Both the position numbers and the translations under genes were made by a program. From NCBI GenBank assembly GCA_009668925.1, contig SBEK01000025.1, forward strand, positions 1-29,120: a DNA stretch of 29,120 bases. Reading direction: 5' to 3'. The notes below the pieces were generated by a model that had not been told where the DNA came from, searched no databases, and was given only the letters and a program-made list of their open reading frames with translations. Shown here in pieces: positions 9,068 to 19,256 of this stretch. This DNA is from Deltaproteobacteria bacterium. GTDB lineage: Bacteria > Desulfobacterota > Syntrophia > Syntrophales > Smithellaceae. Position 1 is the stretch's first letter. Every line of letters begins with the position of its first letter.

Positions 9068-9976
9068 CTAGAGCAGTATTTCTAAAACCGCCTTTTGAAC
9101 GTGCAGCCGGTTTTCGGCTTCATCGATCACAACGGACTGCGGACCGTCTATGACGTCGGCGGTAATTTCCTCCCCGCGGTGAGCAGGCAGACAGTGCATG
9201 ACAATGGCGTCTTTTTTCGCCTCTCTTAAAAGCTTTTCGTTAATCTGATAATTCTTAAAGATCCTTTTTCGTTCCTGGGATTCCGCCTCCTGGCCCATGC
9301 TCGTCCAGACATCCGTGTAAAGCACATCGGCGTCTTTCGCGGCATCGAATGGATCGCGATACAATGCAACGCGGCCGTGTCCGCCCGCCTGACCCTCGAT
9401 AAGCAAGCGCTGGTCGGGATCGTAGCCTTCGGGACAGGCCAGAGCCATCTCGAACGGCAGCCGCGCCGCCGCTTCGATCCAACTATTGGCGACATTATTG
9501 CCGTCGCCGATGTAGGCGACTCTGACACCCTCATAAGACCCTTTCTTTTCCCTGATGGTAAACAAATCCGCCAGAATCTGGCACGGGTGCAGCAGATCCG
9601 TTAAACCGTTGATGACGGGGATGGACGCATAGCGGGCAAGCTCCGCAACGCTTTCCTGGGCAAATGTCCGGATCATGATCCCGCTTAAGTAACACGACAT
9701 CATCCGGGCTGAATCCGCTAGGGTTTCACCGCGCCCGATCTGCGTATCCCGCGAATTCAGAAAGAGGGCGATGCCACCTAATTGATACATACCGACTTCA
9801 AAGGATATTCTTGTCCGGGTGGAAGACTTGTCAAAAATCATCCCCAGAGTTTTGCCTTTAAGAGACGCATGCTCCTTCCCCTCTTTCAGCATTCTTTTAA
9901 GCCGGGCGGTGCGAAGCCAGATGTCCTCAAAATCCTCAGGAGCCATTCCCGCAAAACTCAACAAGTCCTTCTTCAT
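9068..9976 (-). CDS. argF: Ornithine carbamoyltransferase
   Basis: Makes citrulline from ornithine and carbamoyl phosphate. The 302-residue length is typical. The carbamoyl-phosphate site SSTRTR is at 51-56 and HPCQ at 130-133. The ornithine-binding DVWTSMG (222-228) and HCLPAHRG (261-268) distinguish it from aspartate carbamoyltransferase. The ATG overlaps the argD stop codon by 4 nt, and GGAGG lies 4 nt before it within the argD end, so translation is probably coupled to argD. Anabolic rather than catabolic, judged from the biosynthetic neighbours. Confidence 0.97.
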   Translation of the reverse strand: MKKDLLSFAGMAPEDFEDIWLRTARLKRMLKEGKEHASLKGKTLGMIFDKSSTRTRISFEVGMYQLGGIALFLNSRDTQIGRGETLADSARMMSCYLSGIMIRTFAQESVAELARYASIPVINGLTDLLHPCQILADLFTIREKKGSYEGVRVAYIGDGNNVANSWIEAAARLPFEMALACPEGYDPDQRLLIEGQAGGHGRVALYRDPFDAAKDADVLYTDVWTSMGQEAESQERKRIFKNYQINEKLLREAKKDAIVMHCLPAHRGEEITADVIDGPQSVVIDEAENRLHVQKAVLEILL

Positions 9977-11166
9977 TTCCCCTCCAAAACCGCATCCAGG
10001 ATTGCAATGGCGCTGTCGATATCTTTTTGCGTGATGATCAGCGGCGGAACAAATCGCAGTGTTTTTCCCCCGGTGCAGTTGATGAGCAATCCCCGCTCCT
10101 GGCAGGCCCTAACAATATCGGCACCCTCAACCGACAGTGCGCAAGCCAGCATGAGCCCCCTCCCCCGGACACCGGAAATTATCGCATGCTTGGCTTTCAG
10201 GGCATGGAGTTTTGCCAGGAAATAGCCGCCCATCTTCTGACAATTCTCCAGCACGCCCTCGTCCAGCATCGTCCTGATCGTGGCTTTCGCCGCCGCCATC
10301 GCCAGCAGATTGCCTCCGAACGTCGAAGCGTGATTGCCCGGGCCGAATGCTTTCGCGATTTCATCGCTCGCCAGCATGGCGCCCACCGGGAAACCATTTC
10401 CCAGCGCCTTGGCCAGCGTCATGATATCCGGTTTGATGCCGGAATATTCGTAGGCAAATAATCTGCCTGTGCGTCCGATACCGGTTTGCACCTCATCAAC
10501 AATCATTAAAATTTTATGCCGGTCGCAGATTTCCCTGACCTCGGCCAGATACCGGTCATCGGGAATGATTACCCCGCCCTCCCCTTGAATCGGCTCCAAC
10601 ATGATGCCGCAGGTCTTGGGGGTAATGGCCGCCTCCAGTGCCCTGGGATCATTAAACGGTACGTACCGGAAACCATCCAGAAGCGGCGTGAACCCGAACT
10701 GAAACTTCTCCTGCCCCGTCGCCGTGATGGTCGCCATGGTCCTTCCATGAAAAGAATCTTTCATGGTGATGAGCTCAAATTTGTCCGCGCCCATGTTTTC
10801 GTGGGAATATTTTCGGGCGAGTTTAATGGCCGCCTCATTCGCTTCCGCGCCGCTGTTGCAAAAAAAGACTTTCCCGGCAAACGAATGCTCCGTGAGAAGT
10901 GCCGCAACTTCCCCCTGCGGCTGCGTGTAATACAAGTTGGAAACGTGCGTCAGATCTTTAACCTGCTTTCTGACGGCCTTCACGACATTCGGATGGGAAT
11001 GCCCCAGATTGCAGACCGCAATACCCGCCACGAAATCGAGATACTCTTTTCCGTTCGCGTCCCAGACCCGCGCCCCCTCTCCTTTGACGAGGGCGATTGG
11101 AACGCGCCTGTAGGTGTTCATGACATGATTATCGACCAGAGCCTTGATCTTTTTTTCCTTCATCAT
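9973..11166 (-). CDS. argD: Acetylornithine aminotransferase
   Basis: PLP-dependent class III aminotransferase converting N-acetylglutamate semialdehyde to N-acetylornithine. It may also serve as the succinyldiaminopimelate aminotransferase (DapC) in organisms using that lysine branch. Length 397 residues. The PLP lysine is K253 in TLAKALGNGFP, the cofactor-binding aspartate is D224 in MIVDEVQTGIGRTG, and the phosphate-binding NSGAEANEAAIK is at 104-115. The gene lies between argB and argF. GAGGAAG lies upstream of two consecutive ATG codons; either may be used. Confidence 0.96.
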   Translation of the reverse strand: MMKEKKIKALVDNHVMNTYRRVPIALVKGEGARVWDANGKEYLDFVAGIAVCNLGHSHPNVVKAVRKQVKDLTHVSNLYYTQPQGEVAALLTEHSFAGKVFFCNSGAEANEAAIKLARKYSHENMGADKFELITMKDSFHGRTMATITATGQEKFQFGFTPLLDGFRYVPFNDPRALEAAITPKTCGIMLEPIQGEGGVIIPDDRYLAEVREICDRHKILMIVDEVQTGIGRTGRLFAYEYSGIKPDIMTLAKALGNGFPVGAMLASDEIAKAFGPGNHASTFGGNLLAMAAAKATIRTMLDEGVLENCQKMGGYFLAKLHALKAKHAIISGVRGRGLMLACALSVEGADIVRACQERGLLINCTGGKTLRFVPPLIITQKDIDSAIAILDAVLEGK

Positions 11167-11181
11167 GGATTCTTCCTCTTC

Positions 11182-13481
<2,300 letters not shown>

Positions 13482-13496
13482 CTTTTAAAGAGCTCC

Positions 13497-14072
13497 TTAT
13501 TTTTTGTTCTTCTTAACTTCTTTGGGCTTTTCGCAATTGAGATCAATCTCTTCAATCGTAATATGGTCATTCGTGTAAATACAAATTTCCGAGGCAATCT
13601 TCATCGACTCTTTGGCAATTTCCGTGGCGGACAGGCTGCTGTGCCTCACCAGGGCGCGCGCCGCCGCCTGGGCGAAGGCGCCGCCGGATCCGATAGCCAT
13701 GACATCGTCATCCGATTCGATCACATCGCCATTCCCGGAAATGATCAGGGAATAATCGCGGCTCACCGCAATCATCAGGGCTTCCAGGTGCCGCAGGACT
13801 CTGTCCGTCCGCCAGTCTTTGGTCAGTTCGACCGCCGCACGCAGCAAGTTGCCGTTGTATTGTTCCAGTTTCTGGTCGAACCGGTCAAACAGCGTAAAGG
13901 CGTCCGCCGTCGCCCCCGCGAACCCGACAATCACTTCGTTGTTGTAAAGCCTGCGCACCTTGCGCGCTCCGTGCTTCAATATCGTCGTATCCAGCGTCAC
14001 CTGACCGTCGCCGGCTACGGTGATTTTATCATCCTTCTTGATGGCCAATATGGTCGTGCCTCTGATATGCAT
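13497..14072 (-). CDS. hslV: HslUV protease peptidase subunit
   Basis: Proteasome-beta-like threonine peptidase of 191 residues that forms a double hexamer capped by HslU. The start is [13 protein letters not shown]. The catalytic N-terminal threonine should be T6 (first of the TT pair), so a five-residue propeptide is removed, instead of only the methionine as in E. coli. AGDGQVTLD (about 19-27) and [16 protein letters not shown] (about 126-141) are diagnostic. A highly charged Lys-rich tail extends the C-terminus. The ribosome binding site GGGAG lies 6 nt before the ATG. Upstream lies the 96-bp tandem repeat array that separates it from xerC. Confidence 0.96.
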   Translation of the reverse strand: MHIRGTTILAIKKDDKITVAGDGQVTLDTTILKHGARKVRRLYNNEVIVGFAGATADAFTLFDRFDQKLEQYNGNLLRAAVELTKDWRTDRVLRHLEALMIAVSRDYSLIISGNGDVIESDDDVMAIGSGGAFAQAAARALVRHSSLSATEIAKESMKIASEICIYTNDHITIEEIDLNCEKPKEVKKNKK

Positions 14073-14099
14073 TTTTTCTCCCTTTTCTTCCTTCTGGTT

Positions 14100-14471
14100 C
14101 CCGTGTCGCGCTTCGCTTGCACGGGATAAATTCGACTAAGGCTTTATTCTGCGGCTACGCCTTGAATAAAGCCAAGTCTCATTCTGTCCCGAGATCCCGT
14201 GTCGCGCTTCGCTTGCACGGGATAAATTCGACTAAGGCTTTATTCTGCGGCTACGCCTTGAATAAAGCCAAGTCTCATTCTGTCCCGAGATCCCGTGTCG
14301 CGCTTCGCTTGCACGGGATAAATTCGACTAAGGCTTTATTCTGCGGCTACGCCTTGAATAAAGCCAAGTCTCATTCTGTCCCGAGATCCCGTGTCGCGCT
14401 TCGCTTGCACGGGATAAATTCGACTAAGGCTTTATTCTGCGGCTACGCCTTGAATAAAGCCAAGTCTCATT
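14100..14471. repeat. Tandem array of a 96-bp hairpin-rich repeat (3.9 copies)
   Basis: Copies begin at 14100, 14196, 14292 and 14388. The first three are complete and identical; the fourth stops after 84 bp at 14471, just inside the 3' end of xerC, whose TGA stop (14469-14467) lies within it. Each unit carries two perfect inverted repeats. One is GGCTTTATTC paired with GAATAAAGCC around a 14-nt loop. The other is CCCGTG paired with CACGGG (ATCCCGTG/CACGGGAT in the later copies). Because 96 is a multiple of three, an open frame runs through on the plus strand, but it is a by-product of the repeat. Identity of the copies implies recent expansion. The unit resembles REP-type intergenic palindromic elements, but I do not recognise the family. 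Confidence 0.95.
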
Positions 14472-15387
14472 TACTTTTCGCCCTCGGATGGGCTTTATCA
14501 TACACTTCCATCAGGCGGTTGATATTGACCGCCGTGTATTTCTGAGTCGTGGAAAGGCTCTCGTGCCCCAGCATTTCCTGGATCGACCGTAAATCGGCTC
14601 CCGCGGAAAGCAAGTGCGTCGCGAAACTGTGGCGCAGCGCGTGCGGACTGATCTTCCGTCCGATCCCGCTCTTCATCATCGCCGCATCAACAATGCGCGC
14701 AATGCTTCTGGTGGTAATTCTTTTGCCGCGCGAATTCAGAAAAAGAGCTCCGCCTGATGAATCCGCGAGAAACTCCTTCCGGACATCCGCCGTCGCGGAC
14801 AGATAGGTACCGATGACCGCGAGTGCCTGTGCTCCCACAGGAACGATTCTTTCTTTTTTCCCCTTGCCGCGCAGTTTGACCAGGGCTCCGTTAAAATTGA
14901 CATCTTCTTTATCCAGCCCGGCGAGTTCCGCCAACCTGAGTCCCGACGAATAAAACAACTCGAGCATCGCCCGGTCGCGCAGCCCGGAAACGGTAGTATT
15001 GTTTCCGGCGGCATCGAGAAGCGCGAAGGCTTCATCGACCGACAAGAACGTCGGCATGTATTTCTCCGTCTTCGGCGTCTGCACGGCCCCGGCCGGATTG
15101 CTTTTCATCTTTCCCCGGCGCACGGCATATGTGTAAAATGCCCGCAGCGAAGATATCTTACGATTGACGGATACCTTTTTCAGCTTCCGGCCGTGCAGAT
15201 AAGCCAGATAAGCGCGCACGGTGTCCGTGTCGACATCCAGCAAAGTCGTGTGCACCGCCATACTGTCCCTGCTTTGCAGGAATGTATTAAACTCCTCGAT
15301 ATCCGTCAGATACGCCGTGCGGGTATGTTCCGATACATTGCGCTCCACATCCAGAAATGTTCGAAAATCCGCGAGCAGATCTTTCAT
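14467..15387 (-). CDS. xerC: Tyrosine recombinase XerC
   Basis: Site-specific recombinase of 306 residues, the normal length for XerC/XerD, acting with a partner at dif to resolve chromosome dimers. The N-terminal SAM-like core-binding domain spans about 1-90 and the catalytic domain about 110-300. All six catalytic residues are visible: R151 (SSGLRLAEL), K175 (RGKGKKER), H249 and R252 (SPHALRHSFATHLL), H275 (LGHESLSTTQ) and the nucleophile Y284 (QKYTAV). The sequence context is that of the chromosomal XerC family rather than a phage integrase, and it sits among housekeeping genes (nuclease-domain gene upstream, hslVU downstream). Its stop codon lies in the last copy of the tandem repeat array. 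Distinguishing XerC from XerD by eye is not certain; the xerC-hslVU neighbourhood supports XerC. Confidence 0.93.
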   Translation of the reverse strand: MKDLLADFRTFLDVERNVSEHTRTAYLTDIEEFNTFLQSRDSMAVHTTLLDVDTDTVRAYLAYLHGRKLKKVSVNRKISSLRAFYTYAVRRGKMKSNPAGAVQTPKTEKYMPTFLSVDEAFALLDAAGNNTTVSGLRDRAMLELFYSSGLRLAELAGLDKEDVNFNGALVKLRGKGKKERIVPVGAQALAVIGTYLSATADVRKEFLADSSGGALFLNSRGKRITTRSIARIVDAAMMKSGIGRKISPHALRHSFATHLLSAGADLRSIQEMLGHESLSTTQKYTAVNINRLMEVYDKAHPRAKSK

Positions 15388-15390
15388 GCT

Positions 15391-15891
15391 TCACATCTTG
15401 TATTTTCCGAAATCTTCGGCTGATAAATTTTCCAGAAATTCTTTGATCTTATCTTCCTTAAACTTGTCGATATCGGTAAGCTTGATCCCGAAATCGATGT
15501 TTCGTGATTTCTCCAGCACGCTTTCCTCCACAAAAATGGACGCTTCAGCTCTCAGGGCCAGGGCGATGGCGTCGCTCGGCCGCGCGTCGATCATGTACGT
15601 TTGCCCGTCCCGGGTCAGATAAACACTGGCAAAAAATGTATTGTTCCGGATATCGACAATTTCAATGCGATTGACCGTAACACCCAGAGCCTTGATGCAT
15701 TCATATAAAAGGTCATGCGTCATCGGCCGCGAAAAAACAACGTGCTCCAGCTCCGTAGCGATGGCGCTCGCTTCAAATAAACCAATCCAGATAGGGATGG
15801 CTTTGCTTTCCTGCATATCTTTCAGGATGACAATAGGTGTATTGGTGATCGGATCAAGCGTCAATCCCGATACCTTCATCTCCAGTAGCAT
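15391..15891 (-). CDS. Bifunctional nuclease (BFN/DUF151) domain protein
   Basis: A 166-residue protein with the BFN (DUF151) domain over about 1-130, followed by a charged C-terminal tail. Typical segments are MKVSGLTLDPITNTPIVILKD, IPIWIGLFEASAIA, RPMTHDLLYECIKALG and IDARPSDAIALALRAEASIFVEE. Plant and some bacterial homologues have been reported to cut RNA and DNA; the bacterial role is poorly known. The ATG at 15891 is chosen because AAGGAGG lies 6 nt before it. A TTG two codons upstream would touch that site directly. The gene overlaps the 3' end of miaB by 38 nt and is followed 3 bp later by xerC, so the three are probably translated from one message. Confidence 0.88.
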   Translation of the reverse strand: MLLEMKVSGLTLDPITNTPIVILKDMQESKAIPIWIGLFEASAIATELEHVVFSRPMTHDLLYECIKALGVTVNRIEIVDIRNNTFFASVYLTRDGQTYMIDARPSDAIALALRAEASIFVEESVLEKSRNIDFGIKLTDIDKFKEDKIKEFLENLSAEDFGKYKM

Positions 15892-17227
15892 CCCCAACCT
15901 CCTTAACGATCACATTTTTTCCCCGCAGTGAATGCAGATACCCCCGCGTTATTTCGACAGATACTTTCTCGCCGATCAACTCCGGACCGCCTTTAAAGTT
16001 CACGATTTTCCACGAGCGGGTCCGTCCCATCATATCGTGTTCGGAATTCCTGCTTCGGCCTTCTACAAGAACTTCCTGGACACTTCCTTCAAGTGCCGAA
16101 TTTTTTTCCTGCGTGTGCCTGTCCTGCAGAGCCTGTAATTCCTTAAGCCTTCGTCGTTTTTCAGAATCCGGCACCTTCTCCGGCAATGACTGGGCCGCGG
16201 TCCCTTTACGTTCAGAATACTTAAACGAAAACACTGAATCAAACCTGATTTTTTCCATCATGTCAATGGTTTCTTGATAATCTTTGGCTGTTTCTCCCGG
16301 AAATCCGACAATGATGTCGGATGTAATACTGATGTGCGGACAGACGGCGCGCAATTGATCAATCTTCCGGAGATATTCCTGGGCCGAATACCCTCGATTC
16401 ATCAGACTCAAAATGCGGTTGGAACCGGACTGCATGGGAAGGTGAATATGCTCACATAACTTAGGCACCTCGGCAAAACAGTCAATCAGCTCGTCCGACA
16501 GATCTTTTGGATGCGAGGTCGTAAAACGAATTCGTTCGATTCCGGAAATGCCGCTGATTTTCTCAATCAGAGAAACAAAATTACAGGCCTCGCTTAATTT
16601 CTTCCCGTAGGAATTCACGTTCTGCCCCAACAGAGTCACTTCCTTCACGCCCAGTTTGGCCAATTCTCCGACCTCATGGACGATATCGTCGGGGATCCGG
16701 CTCATTTCCGGGCCCCGTAGAAACGGCACAACACAGTAGGCGCAATAATTGTCGCAGCCCTGCATAATCGATACAAAGGCACCTAACGACCCTTCCGGCG
16801 GCGGTGCAAAAATATTAAGCGAATGGATGCTGGAAGAAAAACCGGTCCGGGTGACTTTCCTTCTGTTCTTCATCACGGAGGCAATCATCTCCGGCAACCG
16901 ATGAATATTATGGGTGCCGAAAACAAGATCAACACCTTTCACGCGGCCGTAAACTTTCTCGCCCAGGTGCTGCGCCAGACAGCCGGCAAAGCCGACAATC
17001 AAATCCGGCCTCATCTCTTTCAGCTTTATCAGCCGCCCCAATTCGCTGAAGGCCTTTTGCTCCGCTTTTTCCCTGATGGAACAGGTGTTGATGAGAATCA
17101 GGTCCGCCGCTCGGGGATCGTCCGTCAGGTGATATCCGACAGTTTGCAGCAACACGGCCATTTGCTCCGAGTCATGCACATTCATCTGGCAGCCGAAGGT
17201 TTCGATATATAATCGCTTATTTTGCAT
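15854..17227 (-). CDS. miaB: tRNA-2-methylthio-N6-dimethylallyladenosine synthase
   Basis: Radical-SAM methylthiotransferase that adds a methylthio group to i6A37 of tRNAs reading UNN codons. Length 457 residues. The N-terminal MTTase domain holds the auxiliary cluster cysteines C13 (FGCQMN), C49 (NTCSIR) and C83 (AGCLAQ). The radical SAM motif is C158-x3-C162-x2-C165 (GCDNYCAYCVVPFLRG). A TRAM domain lies at about 378-440. This order and the VVPFLRG segment match MiaB rather than MtaB or RimO. It is 49 bp downstream of rsmA, where a weak promoter may lie. It needs dimethylallylated A37, made by MiaA, which is not in the window. Confidence 0.94.
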   Translation of the reverse strand: MQNKRLYIETFGCQMNVHDSEQMAVLLQTVGYHLTDDPRAADLILINTCSIREKAEQKAFSELGRLIKLKEMRPDLIVGFAGCLAQHLGEKVYGRVKGVDLVFGTHNIHRLPEMIASVMKNRRKVTRTGFSSSIHSLNIFAPPPEGSLGAFVSIMQGCDNYCAYCVVPFLRGPEMSRIPDDIVHEVGELAKLGVKEVTLLGQNVNSYGKKLSEACNFVSLIEKISGISGIERIRFTTSHPKDLSDELIDCFAEVPKLCEHIHLPMQSGSNRILSLMNRGYSAQEYLRKIDQLRAVCPHISITSDIIVGFPGETAKDYQETIDMMEKIRFDSVFSFKYSERKGTAAQSLPEKVPDSEKRRRLKELQALQDRHTQEKNSALEGSVQEVLVEGRSRNSEHDMMGRTRSWKIVNFKGGPELIGEKVSVEITRGYLHSLRGKNVIVKEVGDATGDEGIGIDA

Positions 17228-17252
17228 AGGGATCAGTCAATCTACACGAAAA

Positions 17253-17280
17253 TTAATATGAAAGAGGATTAGTATGTCAC
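17253..17280 (-). promoter_or_regulatory. Possible promoter upstream of miaB
   Basis: In the gap between rsmA and miaB the minus strand has GTGACA (17280-17275), a 16-nt spacer and TATTAA (17258-17253), followed by about 25 nt to the miaB ATG. It is a partial match to sigma-70 sites and overlaps the end of rsmA, so it is only a candidate. Confidence 0.3.
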
Positions 17281-18137
17281 AGGGTGTTAGTCAATCGATT
17301 TTTCAGAATATTGCTTAAATTTCCGAACTCAAAAAGGGACAGGGTTTCACCTCTCCTTTTGCCGTCGATCCCGGCCTCGCCAAGCGCCGACTTCAGATCC
17401 GTGTCGGACATCATTTTCAGGAAATCGGCGCTTTTTAAATTATTGCTGAGCATCTTGCGCCGCTTTGCAAACGACGCCCTGACGAGACGATTGAAGAGCA
17501 TTTCATCCGACAATTCCATCCGTGCGGTACTCCGGAATGTCCCCTTGAGAATAGAAGAATCCACTTTCGGTGAGGGATAGAAACAGGCTGCCGAAACATC
17601 AAAGAGCCGCTCGACATCCGCATACATTTGCAGCAGTACGGAAGGTATGCCATACGTTTTATGACCGGGTAGCGACACCAGCCTTTCGACAACTTCCTTT
17701 TGCAGCATCAGTGTAAAATCACTGATTACGGACCGGTGAGACAGCAAAGCAAAAATAACAGGGCTGGAGATATTGTACGGGACATTACCGATAACTTTAA
17801 GTCTAGATCCGTATTTACTTGATAATGAAAAGAAATCAAATTTCAATATATCGCAGGAACAGATGTCTATATTCGATAGTTCCCCGCACTGCGCCTGAAG
17901 GACGGACACCAGTTGAGGATCGATTTCCACGGCAACAACCCTCCGGGCTATTTGCGCAATATGTTTTGTCAGAACCCCGATCCCGGAGCCTATTTCCAAA
18001 ACGATATCGTCCGGGCTGACTTTTGACGCCCGGGCAATCTTGCCGATGGTGTTCATGTCGACCAGGAAGGATTGACCCAGCCTTCTTTGCGGTTTGATTC
18101 CGTACCGGCGCAGAATTTCTTTGGGTGTGAGCGTCAT
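17277..18137 (-). CDS. rsmA: 16S rRNA (adenine1518-N6/adenine1519-N6)-dimethyltransferase
   Basis: Dimethylates two adjacent adenines in the 3' terminal hairpin of 16S rRNA using SAM. Numbered from the ATG at 18137, the protein has 286 residues, slightly above the usual 260-280. The N-terminal KPQRRLGQSFLVD (about 15-27) is typical. SAM motif I, VLEIGSGIGVLT, is at 46-57. The catalytic NVPYNI (118-123) corresponds to the family's NLPYNI. The open frame extends 73 codons further upstream, but that part lies entirely within tsaD in another frame and has no family resemblance. The chosen ATG lies 2 bp after the tsaD stop codon, with no strong ribosome binding site, suggesting translational coupling to tsaD. 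Confidence 0.94.
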   Translation of the reverse strand: MTLTPKEILRRYGIKPQRRLGQSFLVDMNTIGKIARASKVSPDDIVLEIGSGIGVLTKHIAQIARRVVAVEIDPQLVSVLQAQCGELSNIDICSCDILKFDFFSLSSKYGSRLKVIGNVPYNISSPVIFALLSHRSVISDFTLMLQKEVVERLVSLPGHKTYGIPSVLLQMYADVERLFDVSAACFYPSPKVDSSILKGTFRSTARMELSDEMLFNRLVRASFAKRRKMLSNNLKSADFLKMMSDTDLKSALGEAGIDGKRRGETLSLFEFGNLSNILKNRLTNTL

Positions 18138-18139
18138 TT

Positions 18140-19147
18140 CTATAAGGCAGGCGCAGTTAAAGGCCAGCGCGACACGGCGTTTAGATCCAACGAATCCGAA
18201 CGACCCGTTTGGAGCACAATTTCTCCCAGTGCGGCAATCATGGCCGCGTTGTCCGTACATAAAACCATCGGGGGAATAAATAACCTCATGCCCGCTTGGG
18301 CCGTGGCCTCGGCAAATCTCGACCGCAGACGGCTGTTGGCGGCAACACCGCCGCACACAACAATATCGGTAATATTATTCTTGCCCGCCCCCTTAAGTGT
18401 TTTCTCCACCAGGACATCGATGATGGCTTCCTGATAGCTCGCCACGACGTCCGGTAATTCATCCTGCCGAAAATGCCCTCCCCGCTTCTTATACAAAGTC
18501 AAAAGCGACGTCTTCAATCCGCTGAAGCTGAAATCGGGCGAATCTTTCATGGCCCGGGGAAATTCAAATGCCGCAGGATTCCCCGCCTTGGCCATTTTGT
18601 CGATCACCACGCCTCCCGGATATCCGAGATCAAGCAGCTTCGCGGCCTTATCGAAGGCTTCGCCCGCGGCGTCGTCGCGCGACTGCCCCAGCAGCTTAAA
18701 TTCGTGATAGTCATGAACCAGGTATACGTTGGTGTGGCCTCCGGATACGACCAGCGCCGCAAAAGGAAACTCCGGTTTCTTTTCGGCGAGGAAGGAGGCC
18801 ATAATATGGCCTTCCAGATGATTCACACCCACAAAAGGAATCCCGAGCCCGTACGCCAGCGCCTTCGCCGCGGACAATCCGATAAGCAGCGAACCGATCA
18901 GACCGGGTCCGCGCGTAACGGCAATACCTTCGATGTTCGTGAGTGATATGCGTGCCTCCGCGACCGCCTCCAAAATCACGGGAACAATCGCTTCAATATG
19001 TTTGCGCGAGGCGATTTCCGGGACAACGCCTCCGTAAATGCTGTGATCCTTGATTTGCGAAGCGATGATATTGGACAGGAGCCGCCCGTCCCTCACGACG
19101 GCCGCGGCCGTTTCGTCGCATGACGATTCAATTCCTAAAACTAACAA
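18140..19147 (-). CDS. tsaD: tRNA N6-adenosine threonylcarbamoyltransferase TsaD
   Basis: Catalytic subunit that transfers the threonylcarbamoyl group to A37 of ANN-decoding tRNAs (t6A), working with TsaB and TsaE. It is an ASKHA-fold protein of about 335 residues. The N-terminus LVLGIESSCDETAAAVV and the iron-binding HLEGH (H110, H114 from this start) are family hallmarks. GGHTNVYLV, GEAFDKAAKLLDLGYPGG, FSFSGLKTS and GGVAANSRLR follow in the expected order. Start choice: a GTG at 19153 shares its first base with the ribosome binding site AAAGGAG (19159-19153), whereas the TTG at 19147 is 5 nt from it and gives the common N-terminus MLVLGIES. The GTG start remains possible. It is the first gene of the long minus-strand run and is divergent from nadB. 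Confidence 0.94.
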   Translation of the reverse strand: MLVLGIESSCDETAAAVVRDGRLLSNIIASQIKDHSIYGGVVPEIASRKHIEAIVPVILEAVAEARISLTNIEGIAVTRGPGLIGSLLIGLSAAKALAYGLGIPFVGVNHLEGHIMASFLAEKKPEFPFAALVVSGGHTNVYLVHDYHEFKLLGQSRDDAAGEAFDKAAKLLDLGYPGGVVIDKMAKAGNPAAFEFPRAMKDSPDFSFSGLKTSLLTLYKKRGGHFRQDELPDVVASYQEAIIDVLVEKTLKGAGKNNITDIVVCGGVAANSRLRSRFAEATAQAGMRLFIPPMVLCTDNAAMIAALGEIVLQTGRSDSLDLNAVSRWPLTAPAL

Positions 19148-19191
19148 ATTCACTCCTTTGATAAATTACTTTACAAACGCTTAAAAAGGCT

Positions 19192-19221
19192 TATATAAAA
19201 GCGCCCTGGATTTGTAAACAA
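19192..19221 (-). promoter_or_regulatory. Candidate promoter for the tsaD-rsmA-... run
   Basis: In the 100-bp divergent region, the minus strand has a -10-like TATATA (19197-19192). Upstream are TTTACA at 15 nt spacing (19218-19213) or TTGTTT at 18 nt spacing (19221-19216). Neither spacing is ideal. It is the only AT-rich promoter-like block before tsaD. A separate nadB promoter must also lie in this region, but I cannot pick one with confidence. Confidence 0.35.
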
Positions 19222-19256
19222 ACTTTTACCGGCACAAAATGATCGGATAATATTTT

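Noticed and set aside
14100..14471. Tandem array considered as a CRISPR array
   Set aside because: The copies are contiguous and identical over 96 bp with no variable spacers, and no cas genes are nearby.
14117..14545. Plus-strand open frame of 142 codons encoding four repeats of a 32-residue peptide
   Set aside because: It exists only because the 96-bp tandem repeat unit is divisible by three. It has no ribosome binding site, runs antisense into the 3' end of xerC, and the DNA is better explained by its hairpins.
18138..18356. 73-codon N-terminal extension of rsmA
   Set aside because: The extension lies wholly inside tsaD in another frame, is rich in Cys and Arg unlike RsmA, and the ATG at 18137 gives the family-typical N-terminus.
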